DNA from: Pseudomonadota bacterium
Lineage (GTDB): Bacteria; Myxococcota_A; Polyangia; Polyangiales; Polyangiaceae
DNA: 10,044 nt
Reading direction: 5' to 3'
Assembly (NCBI GenBank): GCA_023402175.1
Contig: JAEXCN010000073.1
Coordinates: forward strand, 1-10,044
The translations under genes were made by a program, and so were the position numbers. The notes under the pieces are model-generated. The model worked only from the letters and a program-made list of their open reading frames with translations. It was not told where the DNA came from and did not search any database. The first letter of the stretch is position 1; each line of letters begins with the position of its first letter. Below are positions 4,097 to 10,044 of this stretch, piece after piece.

Positions 4097-7000
4097 ATGA
4101 GAGCGGTCGGCCGGGCAGTGAGCTCAGGTGAGGTGGGCGCGGACACGGCGGCGAGCCAGAGCGGCGCGCTGCGAGAGCACGCCGCGGCGACGCCGCCGGA
4201 GCCCCGGAGGAGCCGCAGGTCGCTCTGGCTCCTGCTCGCGGCGTGCGCGAGCATCGGGACGAGCGCTGCGATCGGGATCGTGATCGCCGATCACCAGCGC
4301 ACGCCGCGCGCCGCAGCGACGTCTGGATGGCACGGCAAGGTCGCGAAGATCTCCCGCAGCGGTGCGGGAGCGGCCTCCGAGCCCGGGCTCACCGTGGTGA
4401 CGCCGTCGGGGAAGCTCCCGCTCGGTGAGGGCGCTGCGATCGAGGTCGGGATGCGTCTCGCGACCGACGGTCGGACGCGCGCGCGTCTCGCGCTCGACGA
4501 CGGCAGCTCGATCGTCCTCGATCGAGCCACCGAGGTCGTCGTCGAGAGCACGCCGCGGACGCTCAGCGTCGGCGAAGGCGCCGTGCTCGCCGACGTCGCG
4601 CACGTCGAAGGCGCTCCCTCGGCGAAGGTGAAGACACCGAACGGCGTGGTGAACATCCTCGGCACGAAGCTCACGGTCACCGCCGCGGCCGATCGCACGA
4701 ACGTCGAGGTGCTCCGCGGCGAGGTCGAGGTGAAGTCCGAGACCGAGACCCAGAAGGTCGCGGCAGGGCAGGAAGGCGTCGTCGGCAAGGACGGAAAGGT
4801 CGATGTCGCGCCTGCAAACGACCTCGCACAGCGAGCGGCCTTCGGTGAGCAGCTGCTCTCGACACACAACGAGGACGCGGAGGCCCCTGCGAGCGGGCTG
4901 GGCGAGCTTCGCGCGCGACGACCCGGGCGGACGGACGAGAAGGACCGCGCGGTCCGGCTCCAGAAGCACGCGGTAAAGGTCCGGATCGCCGGCAACGTCG
5001 CGCGCACCGAAATCGACGAGACGTTCGCGAACGACACCGACGACGAGCTCGAGGGCATCTACCGTTTTCCGTTGCCGCCCGGCGCACAGATCGAGCGGCT
5101 CGCGCTCGAGGTCGACGGCAAGCTGCTCGACGGCGAGTTCATCGACAAGGCGAAGGCGTCCGCGATCTGGCGCGGAGCGATCCACAACGCCGCTCCGAAG
5201 CAGCCGAGGCCGAAGGAGGAGATCGTCTGGGTGCCCGGGCCGTGGCACGACCCGGCGCTGCTCGAGTGGCAGCGTGGCGGCCGCTTCGAGCTGCGCATCT
5301 TCCCGATCCCGAAGCGCGGATCGCGCCGCGTCGTGATCGCGTACACGGAGGCCGTCGCGCCGGTCTCGGGCATCCGTCGCTACGTCTATCCGCTGCCTCG
5401 GGGATCTTCGAGCAAGATCACGGTCGACGAGTTCTCCGTCGACGCTCAGGTGCTCGGTCACGATCCGAAGGTCCCGGTGCGCGTGCGCGGCTACGAGCTC
5501 GCGCGGAAGGAGGCCGAGGGCGCGGAAGCGGAGGCCGGGCCCGCGCGCTTGTCGACGACGATGATGTCGTTCACGCCGTCGGGCGATCTCGCGATCGAGT
5601 ACGGCCTCCCCGACAAGAAGAGCGAACTGACGGCATGGGCGTACCGCGCCGAGCAGGCGACGCCGGAGGTGAAGAAGGCGAAGGACGTCGATCCAATCGG
5701 CGCCGATCCGTTCGTCGCGATCGCGCTCCGTCCGAAGCTGCCGCGATGGTCCGACAGCAAGCCGCGCGACCAGGTGATCGTCGTCGACGCCGGTCGAGCC
5801 ATGTACGGCGAGCGCTTCGCGCGCGCCAAGCGCCTCGCGATCCAGATGACGCAGGAGATGGACCGCCGCGACCGCGTCACCGTCATCGCGTGTGACGTGA
5901 GCTGCAAGACGTTGCCCGGTGGATTCGTCGCCCCCGGCGCGCCGAGCGCGCACGACGTCGATGCGTTCCTCCAGGGCATCACGCCCGACGGAGCGAGCGA
6001 CCTCGTCGGAGCGGTACGTGCTGCATCCAAGATCGGCGGCCACGACAGTGGGCGCGATCTTCGGATCTCGGTCCTCTCCGACGGTGTGGCGACGGCCGGG
6101 TATCGCTCGGCGGCTCGCGTCTCCGCGGAGGTCGCCGACGCCGTCCACGATGGGCGCGCGCTCGTCGTCACCGTGCCCATCGGCGCCGACGCCGACGTGA
6201 ACCTGCTCTCCGACGTCGCACGCGGAGGCGGTGGTGTCGTCGTTCCGTATCAGCCTGGGCAGCGCCTCGAAGCAGCTGCGCTGGAGGTGCTGAACGCGAC
6301 CTACGGTACGACCCTTCGCGATGTCGAGGTCGTGCTCCCCGACGGGCTTCGTGACACGGCGCCGTCGTCGATTGCGCCGCTCCGAGCGGGCGCGGAGACC
6401 ATCATCACGGCGCGGATGAGCGGCGACGCCGTGAAGGGTGACGTCGTCCTTCGGGGAAAGGTCGGCGGCGATCCATTCGAGGCGCGCTATCCGATCGAGG
6501 TGCGCGCCACGACGGACGCAGGCAATGCCTTCGTCCCGCGGCTGTTCGCGGCGGCGCGGATCGTCGATCGCGAGCGTGAGCCGGGCGATGCCGCCCACGC
6601 CGAGCTCGTCGCGCTCTCGCGCCGGTTCGCAGTCCCGTCGCGCGCGACGTCTCTGCTCGTCCTCGAGAGCGAAGCGATGTTCAAGGCGTTCGGGATCGAG
6701 CGCGCGGGACACGCTGCCCAGTGGACCGGTGAGGCGCTCGCGCAAGGTGCCATGGCCACGACCGCCACCGCTCTGGGAGATCCGAACGAAGCTTCCGGGC
6801 CCCTCTCGAACGCGTTCGCGGACGAGGAGGCGAGCGGTGGTCTCGCTTCGCTCGATAGCGCGCCCGCGAAGAAGAGCGCTCCGGGCTTCGGCGGTGGTGG
6901 CTCCGGCCCAGGTGATCTCGGCGTCGCGCAACGGCCCGCGGCGACGGCCGCGCCGAGGATGGCACCGGCACCCGCTGCTCCTCCACCGGCGACGAGGAGT

Positions 7001-8341
7001 GGCTCCGACGATCTCCCGTTCACGATCGACGCCGAGGGGCGGCGCCACTTCAAGGTCGAACGGCTCGACCGCGATGTCTGGAACCAGGTGCCGCGGGGCG
7101 GACGCTTCATGAAGAAGGTGTTCGTCCGCCGTGCGACGCTCCATGCGGACGCCGCTCCGGCGATCCCGGTCGACAAGATTGCGCAGGCGCGCGCAGCGGT
7201 CGCCGCCGCGCCGGACGAGCGCGCCAAGCACAAGGACCTTGCCCGGCTCCTCGCGGTGTCCGGTCAGCTCGACGAGCTCGCCGACACGCTCGAGAGCTGG
7301 TCGGCGCGTGACCCGCTCGACGTCGACGTGATCGTCGGTCGAGCAGATGTTGCCGCGCGCCGGGGCGATCGTGAAACGGCGCTCCGCATCCTCGGCGGCG
7401 CGCTCGCCGCGAGCGCGCTGACGCCATCGGATGCGTTCACGGTTGCGCAGGCGGTCGGCCGATCGTTCGACCGTCTCGGCAAGCCCGAGGCGTGCGCGTT
7501 CCACGTGACGGCCGCCGAGCTTCGGCCGAGCGATGCCGAAGCGTTGGCTCGTGCGATCACGTGCGAGCGCGCGCAGGGCAGGGCGACATCGAGCGAACGT
7601 TGGCTCGCTGGCCTCGATGCTCCGAAGCGGAACGCCGTGACGGCTGCAATCACGAAGGTCGAGACGTCACGCGCGGAGTCGGCGGTCGGCGACATCGTGG
7701 TGTCCGCGACCTGGAGCGGCGGCGCCGATCTCGACATTGCGCTCGTCGATCCGGCGGGGCGTCGTGCCGGAGCGGTCACGCGCATGAAAGGCGCGCGCAT
7801 CGAGGGCGCGACCTCGCGCGATCACGAGACCGTCGCGCTCTCGAGCGGAGAGGCGGGCTCGTTCGTCGTCGAAGTCGTCCGTGCGAATGCAACGGATGGC
7901 GCCGGCCCCGTGAGCGGAACGGTCAACGTCAGGGCGTTCGGGCAGACGCGCGCGATCCCGTTCACGCTCACTGGCGCACGCGCCCAGGTCGGACGGATCG
8001 ACGCGCGTTGGCAAGCCGAGCTCGTTCCGCTCGACGGGACGCGGATCGAGGAGCCTCCGACGACGGGGAGGTTCGATCGCGCCGCCGCGGCGAGCGCCCT
8101 CGCGAGCATCAGGGTCCAGCACTGCAACGCGAGCGGTCAGGTCGGCACCGGTCACGTGACGGTGACGTTCGCGCCGACCGGCCGCGTCTCGGAGGTCGTC
8201 GTCGATGACGCGAGCTTCAGCGGAACGCCTGCGGGCCGCTGCGTCCAGACAGCTTTCTTCGATGCCGCGGTGGCGCCCTTCTCGGGCGCACCCGTCAGGG
8301 TCGGCAAGAGCTTCAGCCTCGGCGCGCCCACCGCGCGGTGA
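4097..8341 (+). CDS. Multidomain envelope protein: FecR-like, VIT, VWA-like, TPR-like, DUF2135-like, AgmX/PglI-type C-terminus
   Basis: A 1414-aa protein anchored in the membrane with most of its mass probably periplasmic. Order seen: basic cytoplasmic leader (1-41, ending PRRSRR); hydrophobic segment 42-64, which contains a lipobox-like LAAC with C50; FecR-like beta domain about 95-230, with the hallmark TPNGVVNILGTKLTV; VIT domain about 286-420 (FPLPPGAQI, DPALLEW, FPIPKRGSRRVVIAYTEAV). Then VWA-like 556-735, whose metal site is degenerate (D564-x-G-x-A instead of DxSxS, S634 for Thr, D662 kept in LSDG); a beta region 736-812; a conserved VIT/VWA tail 816-865 (ATSLLVLESE); Gly/Pro/Ala linker 895-970; TPR-like helices 1022-1173; DUF2135-like 1193-1298 (W1206, GADLDIALVDPAG); and a C-terminal paired-Cys domain 1338-1410 (C1343, C1382, VGKSFSL). 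The N-terminal anti-sigma domain of classical FecR proteins is absent. Precise function is unknown; signalling or envelope scaffolding is inference. ATG 4097 lacks a ribosome site, so GTG 4118 or 4133 are alternatives. Confidence 0.9.
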   Translation: MRAVGRAVSSGEVGADTAASQSGALREHAAATPPEPRRSRRSLWLLLAACASIGTSAAIGIVIADHQRTPRAAATSGWHGKVAKISRSGAGAASEPGLTVVTPSGKLPLGEGAAIEVGMRLATDGRTRARLALDDGSSIVLDRATEVVVESTPRTLSVGEGAVLADVAHVEGAPSAKVKTPNGVVNILGTKLTVTAAADRTNVEVLRGEVEVKSETETQKVAAGQEGVVGKDGKVDVAPANDLAQRAAFGEQLLSTHNEDAEAPASGLGELRARRPGRTDEKDRAVRLQKHAVKVRIAGNVARTEIDETFANDTDDELEGIYRFPLPPGAQIERLALEVDGKLLDGEFIDKAKASAIWRGAIHNAAPKQPRPKEEIVWVPGPWHDPALLEWQRGGRFELRIFPIPKRGSRRVVIAYTEAVAPVSGIRRYVYPLPRGSSSKITVDEFSVDAQVLGHDPKVPVRVRGYELARKEAEGAEAEAGPARLSTTMMSFTPSGDLAIEYGLPDKKSELTAWAYRAEQATPEVKKAKDVDPIGADPFVAIALRPKLPRWSDSKPRDQVIVVDAGRAMYGERFARAKRLAIQMTQEMDRRDRVTVIACDVSCKTLPGGFVAPGAPSAHDVDAFLQGITPDGASDLVGAVRAASKIGGHDSGRDLRISVLSDGVATAGYRSAARVSAEVADAVHDGRALVVTVPIGADADVNLLSDVARGGGGVVVPYQPGQRLEAAALEVLNATYGTTLRDVEVVLPDGLRDTAPSSIAPLRAGAETIITARMSGDAVKGDVVLRGKVGGDPFEARYPIEVRATTDAGNAFVPRLFAAARIVDREREPGDAAHAELVALSRRFAVPSRATSLLVLESEAMFKAFGIERAGHAAQWTGEALAQGAMATTATALGDPNEASGPLSNAFADEEASGGLASLDSAPAKKSAPGFGGGGSGPGDLGVAQRPAATAAPRMAPAPAAPPPATRSGSDDLPFTIDAEGRRHFKVERLDRDVWNQVPRGGRFMKKVFVRRATLHADAAPAIPVDKIAQARAAVAAAPDERAKHKDLARLLAVSGQLDELADTLESWSARDPLDVDVIVGRADVAARRGDRETALRILGGALAASALTPSDAFTVAQAVGRSFDRLGKPEACAFHVTAAELRPSDAEALARAITCERAQGRATSSERWLAGLDAPKRNAVTAAITKVETSRAESAVGDIVVSATWSGGADLDIALVDPAGRRAGAVTRMKGARIEGATSRDHETVALSSGEAGSFVVEVVRANATDGAGPVSGTVNVRAFGQTRAIPFTLTGARAQVGRIDARWQAELVPLDGTRIEEPPTTGRFDRAAAASALASIRVQHCNASGQVGTGHVTVTFAPTGRVSEVVVDDASFSGTPAGRCVQTAFFDAAVAPFSGAPVRVGKSFSLGAPTAR

Positions 8342-10044
8342 ACGGCGCCTTCCGGCTCCTTCGGCGGAGCGTGGCGAGCGCGAGGACGATCGCGGCGATC
8401 GCCGCGTGGTGAACGCCGCGCGAGCTGCCGGTCGTCACGCAGCCGCAGCCAACGGACGCACCGCCGCCCTCGATGGTGTTCGCGCCCGGCGAGGTGGACG
8501 ACGAACCGGAAGGAGCAGGCGGAGGCGGGGGCGGGGGAGCGGCGTCGGCGGCACGGACGTCCAGCGTCGCGCTCGCGGTGTTCCCGAGCGAGTCGGTGAC
8601 GGTGACGACGTCGGCCACGGCGCCCTGCGCGCCCGCCGTGTACGTGCCGTCGGGAGCAATCGTCGCGCCGGAGAGGTTCGTCGAGAGCGACCAGACGTAC
8701 CCGGTGCCGCTCCCGCCGGAGACCACGAGCGCTTGGGTCGCGCGCGCGACGACGGTGGCCGTCGACGGGCTGACGCTCACGCCAGGTCCGACGTGAACGT
8801 CGATCGTGAGCACGTTGCCGTCTTGATCTTCGAGCCGCACGATGTCGGTCACGTTGCCCGTCGCGCCCGCCTTGTAGACGCCGGCGCTCGAGAGCGTGCC
8901 GTTGGAGGCGTTCGTGACGAAGGACCAGGTGTAGCTTCCTCCGCCGCCCGAAGGTGCGAACGTGATCGTCCCGCGCGGCGGAGCCGTGGGATTCGTCGGC
9001 GAGGCCGCGAGGCCGGCACCGACCGAGATGCTGACGCTCGCCGTGTTGCCGAGCGCATCACTGACTTGCACGACGTCCGTCGTCTGAGGGACGGGGCCGG
9101 CCTTGTATGCGCCGGTCGTGGCGTCGATCGTGGCGCCGGAGGAGGCGTCGACGAGCACCGACCAGGTGAATCCGGAGCCGCTTCCGCCGGTCGCCGTGAA
9201 CGTGATCTTCCCGTTCGGGGTGGCCGCTGGATTGGCGGGCGCGATCGTGACGCCAGCGCCGACGTCGACCGTTGCGGTCGCGGCCGCGCCGTTCGAGTCC
9301 GTCACCTTGACGACGTCGCCGACGCTGGCCGTCGCACCGGCCGTGTACGTGCCCGTCGACGCGATGGTTCCGCCGGACGCGTTCGTCGAGAGGACGAATG
9401 TGTACCCACCCGATCCACCGCTCGCCGTGAAGGTGTGCGTGCCCTTCGGCGGAACCGATGCGGTGAGCGGGCTCAAGGTGAGCGCCGCAGTCACCGTGAC
9501 ATCGACGGAAGCCGTGTTGCCCAGCGAGTCGGTGACGGTGACGACGTCGGTGCCGCTTCCGGTCGGGCCCGCGGTGTACGCGCCGTCGACGATCGTCGCG
9601 CCCGAGTGGTTCGACGAGAGCGACCACGCGTATCCGGTCCCGCTCCCGCCGGCGGCGCCGAAGGTGATCGCGCCGAGCGGCGCCACCGTCGCGGCGCTGG
9701 GAGTGATGGTGACGCCCGGCCCGACGATGACGTCGACGGTCGCCTTGTTGCCGAGCGAGTCGGCCACCTGGACGGTGTCCGTCACGTTCGGCGTCGACCC
9801 CGCCGTGTACGCGCCGCTCGAAGCATCGATCGTCGCGCCCGAGTGGTTCGTCACGATCGACCAGGAGCGCCCGCTTCCTCCTCCCGTGGCGCTGAACGAG
9901 ACGCTTCCCTTCGGCGCCGGCTTCGGAGTGGCCGGCGCGATCGCGAGGCCGCCGCCGACCGACACGTTGACGTTCGCGGTGTTGCCGAGCGCGTCGGTCG
10001 CTTGCACGACGTCGACGACCGCACCGGTCGCCCCCGCGGTGTAG
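8313..10044 (-). CDS. Secreted or surface protein with tandem Ig/PKD-like repeats and MYXO-CTERM-like anchor (5' end outside window)
   Basis: Only the C-terminal 576 or so residues are visible; the frame stays open through position 10044, so the start lies beyond the right edge. The visible part has one incomplete and six complete beta-sandwich repeats of 77-80 aa. Each runs from a hydrophobic strand through GGSGxGYxWSL, SGATI, YTAG and DVVTVTDSLGNTASV to a Val-Gly-rich end. Then come a linker with seven prolines and many Ser and Gly, the motif VGCGC, a hydrophobic helix (AAIAAIVLALATL) and RRRSRK. This layout matches myxobacterial exported proteins processed at a cysteine near the C-terminus and held in the outer envelope. 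Role is likely adhesive or structural, by analogy with Ig-like repeat proteins. Its final codons overlap the end of the convergent 1414-aa gene by 29 bp. Confidence 0.9.
   Translation of the reverse strand, partial: YTAGATGAVVDVVQATDALGNTANVNVSVGGGLAIAPATPKPAPKGSVSFSATGGGSGRSWSIVTNHSGATIDASSGAYTAGSTPNVTDTVQVADSLGNKATVDVIVGPGVTITPSAATVAPLGAITFGAAGGSGTGYAWSLSSNHSGATIVDGAYTAGPTGSGTDVVTVTDSLGNTASVDVTVTAALTLSPLTASVPPKGTHTFTASGGSGGYTFVLSTNASGGTIASTGTYTAGATASVGDVVKVTDSNGAAATATVDVGAGVTIAPANPAATPNGKITFTATGGSGSGFTWSVLVDASSGATIDATTGAYKAGPVPQTTDVVQVSDALGNTASVSISVGAGLAASPTNPTAPPRGTITFAPSGGGGSYTWSFVTNASNGTLSSAGVYKAGATGNVTDIVRLEDQDGNVLTIDVHVGPGVSVSPSTATVVARATQALVVSGGSGTGYVWSLSTNLSGATIAPDGTYTAGAQGAVADVVTVTDSLGNTASATLDVRAADAAPPPPPPPAPSGSSSTSPGANTIEGGGASVGCGCVTTGSSRGVHHAAIAAIVLALATLRRRSRKAPFTARWARRG
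8349..8450 (-). other. MYXO-CTERM-like C-terminal sorting signal
   Basis: GCGC (Cys codons at 8447-8445 and 8441-8439) is followed by a Ser/Gly/His spacer, a hydrophobic helix of about 13 residues and the basic cluster RRRSRK. This is the three-part pattern of MYXO-CTERM signals, where cleavage and anchoring take place at the cysteine. An extra 11-residue basic tail (APFTARWARRG) extends past the usual end. Confidence 0.75.
8587..8614. repeat. 28-nt exact direct repeat, copy A (copy B at 9523-9550)
   Basis: Positions 8587-8614 are identical to 9523-9550, base for base. Both encode part of the VVTVTDSL segment in two non-adjacent protein repeats. Identity through third codon positions suggests recent duplication or gene conversion within the array, though strong codon bias adds to it. 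Confidence 0.8.
9523..9550. repeat. 28-nt exact direct repeat, copy B (copy A at 8587-8614)
   Basis: This is the second copy of the exact 28-nt repeat, 936 bp from the first and in the same orientation. The distance equals four protein repeat units of 77, 80, 77 and 78 codons, so recombination between the copies would delete or add whole units in frame. Confidence 0.8.

Larger units (their letters stand above)
8547..10044 (-). repeat. Tandem array of about 77-80-aa Ig/PKD-like repeats
   Basis: In protein order the repeats lie at 10044-9948 (partial), 9947-9714 (78 aa), 9713-9483 (77), 9482-9252 (77), 9251-9012 (80), 9011-8781 (77) and 8780-8547 (78). The units end in GPG, GAG, TAA or RAA. 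They diverge mainly in the first strands and are conserved at GGSG, SGATI, YTAG and DSLGNTA. The units at 9713-9483 and 8780-8547 are especially alike. Confidence 0.9.

Noticed and set aside
4124..7504. 1126-codon minus-strand open frame antisense to the large gene
   Set aside because: Composition is an arginine, aspartate and leucine-rich shadow of a high-GC coding strand; no domain is recognisable and the plus-strand product has clear domains.
8391..8406. Perfect 16-nt palindrome CGCGGCGATCGCCGCG
   Set aside because: It encodes part of the Ala/Ile membrane helix of the repeat protein; such GC-rich palindromes are expected in this composition and there is no T-run to make a terminator.
9103..10044. 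Plus-strand open frame antisense to the Ig-like repeats
   Set aside because: It shows repeats only because the true minus-strand gene is repetitive; Val/Pro/Ala-rich product without a ribosome site or recognised family.
8547..10044. CRISPR-like array
   Set aside because: The period is about 231-240 bp, the units are imperfect and lie in one open frame encoding beta-sandwich repeats; there are no short identical repeats with unique spacers.

Overview
The window looks like chromosomal DNA from a myxobacterium (phylum Myxococcota; the style is most like Polyangiales). Base composition and third codon positions are very GC-rich. One protein ends in a MYXO-CTERM-like sorting signal, and another ends in a paired-cysteine domain resembling the C-terminal AgmX/PglI (TonB-like) module common in this phylum. 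Species assignment is inference.

Layout. (1) Positions 1-2392, minus strand: an oxidative pentose-phosphate operon, gnd (short-form 6-phosphogluconate dehydrogenase) followed 12 nt later by zwf (glucose-6-phosphate dehydrogenase). zwf runs off the left edge with only its last residues missing. (2) Positions 2393-4096: a regulatory and small-gene zone, all plus strand. It holds an unrecognised 89-aa protein, a 113-aa KGG-repeat (stress-type) protein and a 110-aa DUF433 antitoxin-like protein, followed by a good rho-independent terminator. Next come two small hairpins and an ECF-sigma-like promoter. (3) Positions 4097-8341, plus strand: a 1414-aa envelope protein with a membrane segment, a FecR-like domain, a VIT domain, a VWA-like domain with a degenerate metal site, a Gly/Pro/Ala linker, a TPR-like helical region, a DUF2135-like beta domain and the paired-cysteine C-terminal module. 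(4) Positions 8313-10044, minus strand: the C-terminal part of a secreted or surface protein made of tandem Ig/PKD-like repeats of 77-80 aa, a proline-rich linker and the MYXO-CTERM-like tail. Its 3' end overlaps the 3' end of the 1414-aa gene by 29 bp.

Functional reading. gnd and zwf supply NAD(P)H and pentose phosphates. The remaining genes point to cell-envelope and stress biology. The large FecR/VIT/VWA protein and the repeat protein are both likely exported and face each other convergently; no functional link between them is shown. Three plus-strand genes have ECF-like promoter matches of differing quality just upstream, which is a hypothesis only. No tRNA, rRNA, insertion sequence, CRISPR array or phage gene was seen. 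The most unusual item is the domain mosaic of the 1414-aa protein; I cannot claim a demonstrated new system.
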